A stretch of DNA of 64,000 nt. Source: an uncultured Tateyamaria sp. (GTDB lineage: Bacteria; Pseudomonadota; Alphaproteobacteria; Rhodobacterales; Rhodobacteraceae). Where the stretch lies: positions 1,956,501 to 2,020,500 of the forward strand of contig NZ_CANNDS010000001.1 of the NCBI RefSeq assembly GCF_947503415.1, in the 5' to 3' direction. The translations under genes were made by a program, and so were the position numbers. The notes under the pieces are model-generated. The model was not told the origin of the DNA. It did no database searches and saw only the letters and a list, made by a program, of their open reading frames with translations. Shown in pieces: positions 1 through 8,423 of the stretch (position 1 is its first letter; every line of letters begins with the position of its first letter).

Positions 1-203
1 TTCATTCCTTTGGCAATTATGCGGGCCGTGGTTGTCTTGCCCGTTCCGCGAATGCCAGTCATCACAAAGGCTTGGGCGATCCGGTCGGCTTCGAACGCAT
101 TTTTCAGCGTGCGCACCATCGCGTCCTGACCCACAAGGTCGACAAAGGTTTCAGGCCGGTATTTCCGGGCCAATACCTGATATTTCTGGGTCTCGTCTGA
201 CAT
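1..203 (-). CDS. dnaX: DNA polymerase III subunit gamma/tau, N-terminal fragment
   Basis: Only the first 67 codons lie in the window; the gene runs off the left edge. The reading frame on the minus strand starts at an ATG at 203 and gives the family's usual opening (YQVLARKYRPETF near residues 8-20, then LVGQD), followed by a Walker A loop GIRGTGKTT near residues 50-58. This is the AAA+ clamp-loader ATPase that loads the beta clamp at the replication fork. The SRP RNA gene about 3 kb away on the same strand fits a common alphaproteobacterial neighbourhood. The identification is firm for the part seen; the full length and any tau-specific C terminus cannot be judged. Confidence 0.9.
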   Translation of the reverse strand, partial: MSDETQKYQVLARKYRPETFVDLVGQDAMVRTLKNAFEADRIAQAFVMTGIRGTGKTTTARIIAKGM

Positions 204-285
204 GGGTATTTCCGGGGGCCTTCGCGCGGATTCGGAGTGACCTGTGGACACTACGGGGCAGGGCGGGCGGCGTCCACCACTGCCG

Positions 286-648
286 TCAGATCAGCCACAG
301 GATCACGGCAGTTGCAATCGTGCCGGACGTCATCGCGATGGCGATCATGGTGAAGTTGGTGCTGCTTTGGGTCTTGGCATCGCGTTCGCTGAGGCGGGAA
401 TGGGATGCACATGCCTGCTGCCGGGCAGCCCAGAACATGAACAACGCTGCCGCCAGAAAAATCGTGGCAACAGACTTGGCCAACCAGGTTGGATCAGTTG
501 CACCGAACACAGCCTTCAATCCGATCGCCACGCCCACGGACGCCATACCTGTCCGCATCCATCCTGCAAATGTCCGTTCATTGGCGAGGCTTGTACGGTC
601 TTCGGCCCAGTCCGTGCGGTTTTCGGCGAGTTCATTTTTGTCAGACAT
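286..648 (-). CDS. DUF202 (YidH-type) small membrane protein
   Basis: This 120-residue protein has the DUF202 signature: a charged N terminus, then DRTSLANERTFAGWMRTG near residues 17-34, followed by three hydrophobic segments (about 35-50, 56-75 and 98-120). Proteins of this family are inner-membrane proteins of unknown biochemical role. It is divergent from the metallopeptidase gene that starts at 699, with about 50 bases between them. The family call is good and no function should be assumed. Confidence 0.8.
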   Translation of the reverse strand: MSDKNELAENRTDWAEDRTSLANERTFAGWMRTGMASVGVAIGLKAVFGATDPTWLAKSVATIFLAAALFMFWAARQQACASHSRLSERDAKTQSSTNFTMIAIAMTSGTIATAVILWLI

Positions 649-698
649 GAACCTATTGTGGGGTGAATGCGTTCACTTGCAAGTGAGGGAGGGACATC

Positions 699-1535
699 AT
701 GCGCCTGCGTGGGATCACGAGAAGCCGAAACATCGAAGATCGTCGGGGCCGAGGGCGTGGTCGTGCCGCCGGAGGGCTGGGCATCGGCGGTATCCTTTTA
801 TTGCTTGTGATCGGCTGGGTGACGGGCATTGATGTGATGCCCCTGATCTCGGGCGGTCAGGCCCCGGCAACAGTCAGCCGACCCGTAACCGAGGCGGACC
901 AGCGCGAAGGCGAGTTTGCTGCCCGTGTCCTTGCAACCACCGAACAGGTCTGGTCGCGCGAGTTTCCTGAACAGGTTGGCCGTCCTTATGACCCTCCTGT
1001 GATGGTCCTGTTTTCCGGCGTCACGCAAAGCCCCTGTGGCGGCGCATCTGGTGCAACCGGACCGTTCTACTGCCCTGCTGATGAGAAGGCGTATCTCGAC
1101 ACTTCTTTCTTCACGACAATGCGGGATCGACTGGGGGCGGGTGGGGATTTTGCTGCTGCCTACGTCATCGCGCATGAAGTTGCGCATCATATTCAGAACG
1201 AACTCGGCATACTTGATCAGCTTCAGCAGGCTCGTCGAAACGCCAGCCAAGCCGAGTCCAACGCGCTAACGGTTCGGTCCGAACTGATGGCGGATTGTCT
1301 GTCCGGCATCTGGGCGCGCAACGTGGGTGATCTGATGGAGCGCGGTGATCTACAGGAGGCTTTGAACGCAGCCCGCATGATTGGCGATGATCACCTGCAA
1401 CGTCAGGCGGGGCGCACACCGCAGCCGCACACGTTCACGCATGGGACATCGGAACAACGCGCACGCTGGTTCCAGCGTGGGTACGATTCGGGCATGATGT
1501 CGGAATGCGATACGTTTGCTGTTCAGCAACTCTAA
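699..1535 (+). CDS. ypfJ: YpfJ-type neutral zinc metallopeptidase
   Basis: This 278-residue protein has a basic, Arg/Gly-rich N terminus and one membrane segment (about residues 25-43). A large external or periplasmic domain follows, with a zinc-binding motif HEVAHH at residues 159-164 (HExxH) and a preceding YVIA strand. This is the layout of the YpfJ/PF04228 putative metallopeptidase family, whose substrates are not known. A further acidic segment LMADCLSGIWA (about residues 193-203) supplies the likely third ligand region. Its stop codon overlaps the stop of the convergent TetR gene by four bases (CTAA at 1532-1535). Confidence 0.85.
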   Translation: MRLRGITRSRNIEDRRGRGRGRAAGGLGIGGILLLLVIGWVTGIDVMPLISGGQAPATVSRPVTEADQREGEFAARVLATTEQVWSREFPEQVGRPYDPPVMVLFSGVTQSPCGGASGATGPFYCPADEKAYLDTSFFTTMRDRLGAGGDFAAAYVIAHEVAHHIQNELGILDQLQQARRNASQAESNALTVRSELMADCLSGIWARNVGDLMERGDLQEALNAARMIGDDHLQRQAGRTPQPHTFTHGTSEQRARWFQRGYDSGMMSECDTFAVQQL

Positions 1536-2080
1536 AGGCGATCTGTCATTTGCCTGATCACATCTGAACTGCGCCGCGCGCGGGCCAGTGCCCAGCCCCC
1601 CTGGATCAGCATGAACAGGTGTTCGGACTTGGCCTGCGCGTCGTTGTCGGACATGCCCAGACGTACCGCGTGATCGTGAACTTCCTTGATCCACCCTTCG
1701 TAGATATGGCTGGCGTGTGATCTGAAGTCTTCGTTGTCGGGGCCTTCGAACAGCGTGGCTGCGATGGGGCAGGTATCCCAACCCGTGATGTTGAACAGTT
1801 TTGCCAATTTGAAACAAAGCGTTGTGGCCCCATCCTTGAAGGTGTCGGACCCATCGAAACTGGCTGCGATGAGGCGTAGCATCTCGTCTGATGCCCATGT
1901 TGCAGCGGCCATCGCCAAGTCCGACTTGCCGTTCGGGAAATGGTGATACAGCGATCCTTTGGGCGCTTTGGCTTCGGCCAAAAGATCCGCGAGACCCACA
2001 CCGTGATACCCGCGCGTGCGGAACAGTGTTGCCGCCGACAGGATCAGTCGGTCTTTGGTCGGAAGAGGGCGGTCGCTCAT
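1532..2080 (-). CDS. TetR/AcrR-family transcriptional repressor
   Basis: This 182-residue regulator has an N-terminal TetR helix-turn-helix at about residues 8-55 (KDRLILSAATLF, then GVGLADLLAEA and KGSLYHHFPNGK). The divergent ligand-binding half resembles the LmrA/YxaF-type subgroup. The gene is divergent from the alpha/beta hydrolase gene at 2165, and the 84-bp gap holds two matching palindromes that are good operator candidates. It therefore probably represses itself and the hydrolase. The inducing ligand is unknown. Confidence 0.88.
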   Translation of the reverse strand: MSDRPLPTKDRLILSAATLFRTRGYHGVGLADLLAEAKAPKGSLYHHFPNGKSDLAMAAATWASDEMLRLIAASFDGSDTFKDGATTLCFKLAKLFNITGWDTCPIAATLFEGPDNEDFRSHASHIYEGWIKEVHDHAVRLGMSDNDAQAKSEHLFMLIQGGWALARARRSSDVIRQMTDRL

Positions 2081-2099
2081 TCTTTGATCTTGACAGGAT

Positions 2100-2141
2100 T
2101 AGACCGATTGGTCCAGCGTGTGAATTAGACCGAGTGGTCTA
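2100..2141. promoter_or_regulatory. Two TetR-type operator palindromes
   Basis: Two copies of a 16-bp palindrome lie between the divergent TetR and hydrolase genes: TAGACCGATTGGTCCA at 2100-2115 and TAGACCGAGTGGTCTA at 2126-2141. The arms TAGACC and GGTCTA are perfectly inverted in the second copy and have one change in the first. The repeats start 26 bp apart. Binding by the adjacent TetR protein is inferred from position and symmetry, not shown. Confidence 0.7.
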
Positions 2142-2164
2142 GTCTTGATGCAAGGAGGCATCCG

Positions 2165-3028
2165 ATGCTTGATGCAAGCGTGGTGCAAGGCGAGGTGACG
2201 GAACGGTCGCTGGCGTTCAAAACCGAAGATGGTGCTGAACTGGTGGGTCGTCTCTATCGCCCCGAAAGGCGTCCCTTTGCTGCCGTTGTGCTGAACAGTG
2301 CCACAGGCGTGCCGCAGACCTTCTACACTCACTTCGCACGGTGGCTCGCGGCTGAGCGCCGGATGGCGGTGTTGACCTACGACTATCGCGGTCTGGGTCG
2401 CTCGCATGCGGGGCCCATGCGAAAGGTGCAAGCTGACATGACGGATTGGGGCATCCGCGACCAAGTCGCCGCCCGCCGTGCCATTCGGCGCGAGGTGCCG
2501 GGGGCACCGCTTTGGATCGTGGGACATTCCCTCGGGGCCATGCTGCTGCCCAATCAGCCGGAACTTGAGGACGTGGTGCGCGTGATCGGTGTCGCGTCGG
2601 GTATGGTTCATCACAACGATCATCCCTGGCCCTACCGTGCTGTCGCGCTGAACTTCTGGTTCACCCTTGGTCCGTTGGCGACGTTGCTGTGCGGATACCT
2701 ACCCGGAAAGCGTCTGCGGTTCGGAGAGGACCTGCCCGCAGGCGTCTTCTGGCAATGGCGCAAATGGTGCACGTCGCGTGCGTTTTACGACAACGACTTG
2801 GGCCCGCGTTTGCCCGCGCCGAACTGGGACAGCGATGCGGTTGTGCGCCTTCATGCGTTTGCGGATGATGATCTGATTCCACCTGCGCAGGTGGAAAAAC
2901 TGGCCAAGGTCTATGGTGCCGACCCGGTGCTGATCGATCCCAAGGACTACGACCTGATCAAAGTCGGGCATCTTGGCGCGTTTTCACGCAAGAACAGAGC
3001 AATCTGGCCGATATTGCTGGAGGAGTAA
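2165..3028 (+). CDS. Alpha/beta hydrolase (predicted esterase or peptidase fold)
   Basis: This 287-residue protein shows the hydrolase nucleophile elbow GHSLGAMLL near residues 119-127 and an early strand-loop AVVLNSATGVPQ. An acid residue is likely in HAFADDDLIPP (about residues 231-241), and a late histidine lies in KVGHLGAFS (about residues 266-274). The overall pattern resembles COG4757-type predicted hydrolases. An AGGAGG ribosome-binding site at 2153-2158 precedes the ATG. It sits behind the two TetR operators, so it is probably induced by the ligand of that regulator. The substrate is not predictable. Confidence 0.75.
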   Translation: MLDASVVQGEVTERSLAFKTEDGAELVGRLYRPERRPFAAVVLNSATGVPQTFYTHFARWLAAERRMAVLTYDYRGLGRSHAGPMRKVQADMTDWGIRDQVAARRAIRREVPGAPLWIVGHSLGAMLLPNQPELEDVVRVIGVASGMVHHNDHPWPYRAVALNFWFTLGPLATLLCGYLPGKRLRFGEDLPAGVFWQWRKWCTSRAFYDNDLGPRLPAPNWDSDAVVRLHAFADDDLIPPAQVEKLAKVYGADPVLIDPKDYDLIKVGHLGAFSRKNRAIWPILLEE

Positions 3029-3103
3029 GGGTTTGGCCGTCTCGCGCATCTATGATGCGCTGCCGGGCTGACGCGTATCGTGCTGCGCCCGCTACGCTGA
3101 GGT

Positions 3104-3196
3104 GAGAGATTGACAACGACCCAAGCGGGGCTCGTTACGGCTGCTTCCTTCCGGATCTGACCGGGTTGGCGAGGCGCTCGCCCGCGCCAACCTCTC
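3104..3196 (-). ncRNA. ffs: Signal recognition particle RNA (4.5S type)
   Basis: Read on the minus strand, the segment contains the universally conserved SRP RNA tip GGTCAGATCCGGAAGGAAGC with the symmetrical internal loop. The ends pair as GAGAGGTTG with CAATCTCTC, which sets the boundaries at about 93 nt. This length fits the short bacterial 4.5S RNA lacking the Alu domain. It binds Ffh and directs membrane and secreted proteins to the translocon. It lies between the hydrolase gene and the cpdB-like gene with no overlapping protein gene. Confidence 0.93.
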
Positions 3197-3244
3197 AGTG
3201 AGAGATATAAAGCGGCGCATGGGGCGACGCAAGGGGGCGTTCCG

Positions 3245-5062
3245 CTAGATTGAAACTTCGATGTGCAGAAAACCATCCTTGCCGACACCCAAGACGCGCG
3301 GCTCAAAAGCGGCAATGTCGGCCAAATACTGCTCTGCTGCGGGTGACGTACGAACCACCCGCCGGGTGTCGCCCCATGTCGCGAAACGCCATGGCGGCGC
3401 GTTTCTCATTGGTTGGACGGACGTGGCCTGCATCACCACGTTGCGCAGTGCTTCGCGGACTTCGACATCGGTTCGGACCGTTCGGCTTTCCGGCCCCAAA
3501 CCAGGAAAATTGCCGCCACCCGCACCCCGGTAACTTGTCATTGCCATAACGAAGCGTTCCTGTGGTTGCACGTCACGTCCTGCGTGGGTCAGACGGCGCA
3601 CACGGGTGGCACCTTGGGCCACCCTATGTCCATTCGCGTCGAAAGCCGTGGGCGCGAAAGGGTCAATCTCTGCCTCAATCCCGTGTACCGCATCGAAGTT
3701 GAAGGCGGGCGCGTGGGCATTGACCAAATCGGCCCCATCGGCGCCCAGTGGCGCAAAAAATGCCAGGCTGCGGTCAATCCATTCCCAAACCTGCGCCCCG
3801 GTCAAAACGGTGCCCCACACGGTGTTGGGATATGGGCTGAGCATGGCAAGGTGACGTTCGCGCACCGGACCCGGAGGGATGTCGACAAAGTTAAATGGCC
3901 CCGCCCGACCACCCAGCGCCGCAGGCGCGACACTCGCCAACAGCGGCAGGCTCTCCAGCTCCGTTCCTGCCACAGCTTCGGCCACGGTATGGGACAGAGT
4001 GCGCGCCATCAGGTCTTCGGCGCGCGAGGGGCGCAACATGGAAAACCATGTGTGTAGATGCTCGGTCGTTGTGGCGATTGGCGTGTTCAGGTGGGTTTGC
4101 GCGGCTTCGACCACGGGGCGCGTGATGTGAACGATCGACGCGTCTGGCGCATCATTCGCACCTATGCCGCGCCGTCGCACATGGTGTGTCGCGACAGCCC
4201 AACCCTTCGGACCGTGGTCAAGTGTCAGGTCGATGACGCCCAGTTCATGTCCCGCGTGTCCCGGCATAACCATCGGGACCGTATGCAGTGTACCGGTTGC
4301 ATTATCGACCCCGTCAAACCCAGCATGATCGGGTCCGGGAAACCGCAGATGGGTGTGGCCAAGGACCATCGCATCTATGCCCTGCACCTCCGCCGCAATG
4401 GCCGCGCCAAAGTTTTCTCCGGTCGGGTCCAGACCGTCCGTCATGCCGCTATGACACAGCACGATCACAAGATCCGCGCCCGCATGCTGGAGGGTAGCAA
4501 CCGACTGGCGTACTGCATGTACGCCCCCCTCGAACCGCACGGACCCATCCAGGCAACGCCTGTTCCAGACCGCGGTTTGTGGCGGCAATACGGACGTCAG
4601 ACCGATGCGCAAGGATCGGTCCGTCCCGTCTGAACAGGGAATAGAGGGCTCTATCAGAGAAACGGGTGCGATACCTTTGATCGCACCCCCGACCGCGTTG
4701 GCACATAAGACCGCACAATTGGCCTGCGCCATGACGTGCTCAAGAAAGGGAAGGCCAAAATCGAAATCATGATTGCCCAAGCCGACGGCGTCATAGTCCA
4801 GCGCATTCAGAATTGCGGGCCACGGATGGTCGTCCGGCATCTGCGTGCAGAAGTCACCCAAAGGAGTGCCTTGCAACGCGTCGCCATTGTCCACGAGCAC
4901 AAAGCCACCACGTGCGCGGCTCCGCTCGTCCCGGATCAGCGTGGCGAGGCGATCAATGCCGTTATGCGCCAACGGCGTGTCTCGCAGTGCATCCCAACCG
5001 GTCAGATGCATGTGCACGTCGGTGGTTGCGGCGATGCGCAAATGGGCCGTGAACGAAGTCAT
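3245..5062 (-). CDS. 5'-nucleotidase / 2',3'-cyclic phosphodiesterase family protein (CpdB-like), no signal peptide
   Basis: This 605-residue protein has the metallophosphatase core: TTDVHMHL (about residues 13-20), VDNGDALQGT (57-66), GNHDFDFG (96-103), CHSG (203-206) and GHTHLRFPG (235-243). A C-terminal nucleotidase domain follows, with YRGAGGGNFPG as the nucleoside-binding loop. CpdB homologues are usually periplasmic and hydrolyse 2',3'-cyclic nucleotides and 3'-nucleotides. Here the protein starts directly with the catalytic domain. An in-frame TAG lies five codons before the ATG, so no signal peptide can be added upstream. It is either cytoplasmic or exported by an unrecognised route. 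Confidence 0.85.
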   Translation of the reverse strand: MTSFTAHLRIAATTDVHMHLTGWDALRDTPLAHNGIDRLATLIRDERSRARGGFVLVDNGDALQGTPLGDFCTQMPDDHPWPAILNALDYDAVGLGNHDFDFGLPFLEHVMAQANCAVLCANAVGGAIKGIAPVSLIEPSIPCSDGTDRSLRIGLTSVLPPQTAVWNRRCLDGSVRFEGGVHAVRQSVATLQHAGADLVIVLCHSGMTDGLDPTGENFGAAIAAEVQGIDAMVLGHTHLRFPGPDHAGFDGVDNATGTLHTVPMVMPGHAGHELGVIDLTLDHGPKGWAVATHHVRRRGIGANDAPDASIVHITRPVVEAAQTHLNTPIATTTEHLHTWFSMLRPSRAEDLMARTLSHTVAEAVAGTELESLPLLASVAPAALGGRAGPFNFVDIPPGPVRERHLAMLSPYPNTVWGTVLTGAQVWEWIDRSLAFFAPLGADGADLVNAHAPAFNFDAVHGIEAEIDPFAPTAFDANGHRVAQGATRVRRLTHAGRDVQPQERFVMAMTSYRGAGGGNFPGLGPESRTVRTDVEVREALRNVVMQATSVQPMRNAPPWRFATWGDTRRVVRTSPAAEQYLADIAAFEPRVLGVGKDGFLHIEVSI

Positions 5063-5213
5063 AGTCCCATTTGCACCCTAAGGTTGAGTGAGACGCAAGA
5101 AAAATCAGTAATTCACATGGGTTTGTCCGCACGGGCACCATACGCTGTCCCATTGCGTCACCGAACGGCCCGTGCCAATCACGTGGACGAACAAAAGGAA
5201 CGAGTGAGCAGGC

Positions 5214-6185
5214 ATGAGACATGCGGAAACCGTGACATTCGGGGGATCGGCGCTCGACCGTGCAGCAGAAATGCGCGGCGACGCCCAAGCGATTGAAGCG
5301 GCCATGGAAGAAGCGACTGCGCGTGCCATCCTGATCTGGCGCGGCAAACCGCTGATCGCGCGAACGCGTCCTGCCGAATTGATGCGTGTGGCATTGACAC
5401 ACCCGGTTTGCAGGGACGCAGATCTGGACACAGCTGTGTTCTTGGGACGCGAAGACGGCGCCGCGCGCTTTGCTCTCGATCTGTCGAAATGGGAGCCAGC
5501 AGACCTTGATCCCAGCCAGCTGGGTGGTTTTCTGGACCCGACGGAGCAGCACCATCCGGCCTTTGCGGAAGACGAGGTATTTGCCGAGTTGCGCAGGGTT
5601 ATGACCTGGCTCACACCCCGCGACGCAGAGCTTGCGGCCACGGCAAAAGCCATCTTCGGCTGGCACGACTCGCACCGGTTCTGCGCAAAGTGCGGCACGG
5701 CATCCGACATGACACAAGCGGGCTGGCAACGGATCTGCCCATCCTGTGGTGCGCATCACTTTCCACGCACCGATCCCGTTGTCATCATGCTGATCACACA
5801 CGGCAATTCGGTCCTGATGGGCCGTTCGCCCGGTTGGCCGGACGGGATGTATTCCCTGATCGCTGGGTTCGTGGAGCCTGGCGAAACGCTTGAAGCGGCA
5901 GTGCGACGCGAAGTGTTCGAAGAGGCGGGCATCCGGGTTGGGGCGGTCGAATATCTGTCCAGTCAGCCCTGGCCCTTTCCTGCGTCACTGATGTTCGGAT
6001 GCAAAGGCACAGCCACGAGCCGTGACATCACCATCGACCCGGCGGAAATCGAGGACGCCATTTGGGTTAGCCGCGAAGAAATGCTGGCGATCTTTGCAGG
6101 AGAGCACGCAAACATCCTGCCAGCACGCAAAGGCGCCATTGCACACTTTTTACTTGAAAACTGGCTTGCAGATACACTGGATTGA
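5214..6185 (+). CDS. nudC: NAD(+)/NADH pyrophosphatase (Nudix)
   Basis: This 323-residue protein has the three diagnostic parts of NudC. These are a zinc ribbon CAKC...CPSC at about residues 156-178, a Nudix box GFVEPGETLEAAVRREVFEE (about residues 220-239), and the NudC signature SQPWPFPASLM near residues 252-262. It hydrolyses NADH or NAD to NMN(H) and AMP, and in enterobacteria also removes NAD caps from RNA. The start was taken at ATG 5214 after a GAGCAGG motif. It is divergent from the cpdB-like gene, another nucleotide hydrolase. Confidence 0.93.
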   Translation: MRHAETVTFGGSALDRAAEMRGDAQAIEAAMEEATARAILIWRGKPLIARTRPAELMRVALTHPVCRDADLDTAVFLGREDGAARFALDLSKWEPADLDPSQLGGFLDPTEQHHPAFAEDEVFAELRRVMTWLTPRDAELAATAKAIFGWHDSHRFCAKCGTASDMTQAGWQRICPSCGAHHFPRTDPVVIMLITHGNSVLMGRSPGWPDGMYSLIAGFVEPGETLEAAVRREVFEEAGIRVGAVEYLSSQPWPFPASLMFGCKGTATSRDITIDPAEIEDAIWVSREEMLAIFAGEHANILPARKGAIAHFLLENWLADTLD

Positions 6186-6224
6186 GGGGAGACTGGGGCC
6201 TGAAAAAAACTGCAGGCAACTGGC

Positions 6225-6692
6225 ATGAAATTCTCGGCGCGGGAAGACGTTGCGGCTCCTATCGACAAGGTGTTTGCCGCTCTCAACGACTTTGAAGGAT
6301 TTGAACGACAGGCCATGCGTCGTGGGGCCGAAGTGCAGCGGGTGGACCCGCTGACGCAGGCCGGTGTTGGCATGCGGTGGAAGATTTACTTCAAGATGCG
6401 CGGTCGTCGTCGAGAACTTGATCTGGAACTCAGCCGCTACGATGCCCCCAATGAAATGGTGTTTGATGTGGCGTCGCCCGGCATGACCGGCACCTTCACT
6501 GTTGAGCTGCTGGCGTTGTCGCGCAGTCGAACGCGGATGGCGTTGGCGTTGCATATCGCACCTTTGACGCTGTCGACGCGGCTCTTCGTACAATCGCTGA
6601 AACTTGCGAAATCGTCGTTGACCAAGCGATTCAAGCTGCGTGTTGCCGATTATGCAAAAACGCTGGAAGACCGGTTGCAGCGCAGCGCTTGA
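6225..6692 (+). CDS. SRPBCC-fold protein (polyketide cyclase/dehydrase-like)
   Basis: This 155-residue protein opens with MKFSAREDVAAPIDKVFAAL and continues with alternating strands and a C-terminal amphipathic helix. This is the pattern of the START/SRPBCC superfamily of small hydrophobic-ligand binding proteins. No catalytic residue set is visible. It follows nudC by 40 bases on the same strand and may be co-transcribed. The fold call is moderate and the function is unknown. Confidence 0.65.
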   Translation: MKFSAREDVAAPIDKVFAALNDFEGFERQAMRRGAEVQRVDPLTQAGVGMRWKIYFKMRGRRRELDLELSRYDAPNEMVFDVASPGMTGTFTVELLALSRSRTRMALALHIAPLTLSTRLFVQSLKLAKSSLTKRFKLRVADYAKTLEDRLQRSA

Positions 6693-6761
6693 TCGGGCCT
6701 GTCGGGCGGCTCTGTTTGTCCCTTAACGGGCCAAATGCGCCCACCCGCCGACCCGGTTCCA

Positions 6762-7592
6762 TCAATCGCGACCGGGTGCGGCCGGGTATACGCCCAAGAT
6801 ATCCAAGCGATGGGTGAAGTAATCCAGTTCCTCCAGCGCCCGTGCCAACGCAGGATCGTCCGGGTGTCCCTCGACATCCGCATAAAACTGCGTTGCGGTG
6901 AAGGCCCCACCAACCATGTAGCTTTCCAGCTTTGTCATGTTCACGCCATTGGTCGCGAAACCGCCCATGGCTTTGTAGAGAGCGGCGGGAATGTTGCGCA
7001 CTTCAAAAACGAAGGTGGTGATCATCGTGTCGCCCCGGCGCGTGGTGTCGTCGTCAGGCGACATCAGCAAAAAACGTGTCGTGTTGTGGCCCTGATCTTC
7101 GATATCGCGGGCCAGCACGGTCAACCCGTAAATCTCTGCGGCGACGGATGATGCCAGCGCCCCGACACCCAGTTCCTGCGCTTGGGCAATTGCGGCAGCC
7201 GCACCAGCGCTGTCGGGCGCGGCTTCTGCCGCTATGTTGCGCGCATCAAGATAGGCACGCGCCTGTGGGATCAAGACCGGGTGAGCGCGGACCAGCGAAA
7301 TGTCGTCCAGGCTTTGGCCGGGCATTGCCATCAACGCAATGCGCACGCGGACAAACGCCTCGTCGACGATGTGCAGGCCGCTTTGCGGTAGCAACCTGTG
7401 AATGTCCGCCACGCGGCCATAGGTGGTGTTTTCGACGGGCAGCATGGCCATATCGGCAGCGCCTTCGCGCACGGCGGCGATGACATCTTCAAAGGCATGA
7501 CAGGGCACAGGCGTGGCATCAGGTCGGGCTTTCAGCACGGCCTCGTGGCCGTAAGCGCCCAAATCTCCTTGGAACGCAATCCGTGTCGACAT
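6762..7592 (-). CDS. pheA: Prephenate dehydratase
   Basis: This 276-residue monofunctional enzyme converts prephenate to phenylpyruvate in phenylalanine synthesis. The catalytic domain (about residues 1-180) begins IAFQGDLGAYGHEA and contains MLPVENTTYGRV and the family's TTRFLLMSP stretch. The C-terminal ACT domain (about residues 193-268) carries NGVNMTKLESYM, the phenylalanine-sensing region, so feedback inhibition is expected. No chorismate mutase domain is fused. It is divergent from cycM with about 140 bp between them. Confidence 0.93.
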   Translation of the reverse strand: MSTRIAFQGDLGAYGHEAVLKARPDATPVPCHAFEDVIAAVREGAADMAMLPVENTTYGRVADIHRLLPQSGLHIVDEAFVRVRIALMAMPGQSLDDISLVRAHPVLIPQARAYLDARNIAAEAAPDSAGAAAAIAQAQELGVGALASSVAAEIYGLTVLARDIEDQGHNTTRFLLMSPDDDTTRRGDTMITTFVFEVRNIPAALYKAMGGFATNGVNMTKLESYMVGGAFTATQFYADVEGHPDDPALARALEELDYFTHRLDILGVYPAAPGRD

Positions 7593-7732
7593 CGTTTGTC
7601 CTTTGCTGCCGGGCCGCTACCTCGTGGTCGGGCAGGGCGATTGGTCGCGGTTTCTATACCTTGCCAGTGCCAAGGGGAAGCCGTAGATACCCGCCGGAAC
7701 GACGACAACAAAGCCACGGAATCGGAAGCCAA

Positions 7733-8236
7733 ATGTTCGACACCATGACCTTTACCAAGATTGCGGCCAGCCTGTGTGGCGCGCTGCTGGTTCTTTTGCT
7801 GGGCAAGTGGGCCGCGGACGAACTGTATCATGTCAATGGTCACGGTGATCAGGCCTATGTCATCGACACAGGGGCTGACGAATCTGCAGAAGAGGTGGTC
7901 GAAGTGGCCTTTGCCGACGTGTTTGCCGCGGCCGACGCAGGCGCAGGTGCCCGCGTGTTCCGTCAGTGCAGCGCATGCCACAAGCTTGAGGAAGGCGAAC
8001 ATGCTGTTGGACCATCCCTTTATGGCGTTGTCGGACGTGAAGTCGACGGGACGGATTACGGTTCCTATTCCGGCGCGCTTGAGGAAGTGGCTGATGTCTG
8101 GACGCCTGAGCACCTGAACGGATTTCTGGAAAACCCACGCGGCTACGCGCCGGGCACATCCATGGGTTACAACGGTCTGCGTGACGTCGAAGACCGGGCA
8201 AACCTGATTGCCTATCTCCAAAGCGTCGTCAACTGA
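7733..8236 (+). CDS. cycM: Membrane-anchored cytochrome c552 (cytochrome c-y type)
   Basis: This 167-residue protein has one N-terminal membrane anchor (about residues 9-27), an acidic Glu-rich linker, and a class I cytochrome c domain. The heme motif is CSACH at residues 79-83 and the Met ligand is M144 in GTSMGYN. It carries electrons from the bc1 complex to terminal oxidases and, in phototrophic relatives, to the reaction centre. The ATG at 7733 was chosen because upstream in-frame codons do not look like protein. A strong terminator follows the stop codon. Confidence 0.9.
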   Translation: MFDTMTFTKIAASLCGALLVLLLGKWAADELYHVNGHGDQAYVIDTGADESAEEVVEVAFADVFAAADAGAGARVFRQCSACHKLEEGEHAVGPSLYGVVGREVDGTDYGSYSGALEEVADVWTPEHLNGFLENPRGYAPGTSMGYNGLRDVEDRANLIAYLQSVVN

Positions 8237-8259
8237 TCCGCTTCAAAACCAACAATCGA

Positions 8260-8290
8260 AGCCGCGCGCGTCTCGCCCGCGGCTTTTTTT
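8260..8290 (+). terminator. Rho-independent terminator after cycM
   Basis: A stem AGCCGCG (8260-8266) pairs with CGCGGCT (8278-8284) around a GC-rich loop and runs directly into seven T residues (8284-8290). It lies 24 bases after the cycM stop codon on the + strand. Confidence 0.85.
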
Positions 8291-8423
8291 GTGCCAAATG
8301 TTACAGTCCTCTCACATGGCAGGGATCGGATCACGGATTCTCAAGTTGCATATTGGCGTGGCGCGTATTTAGCTTATTTCCAATGACAAGACGGCCCTGA
8401 ATGCCACTGACCGGAGGAATTCC

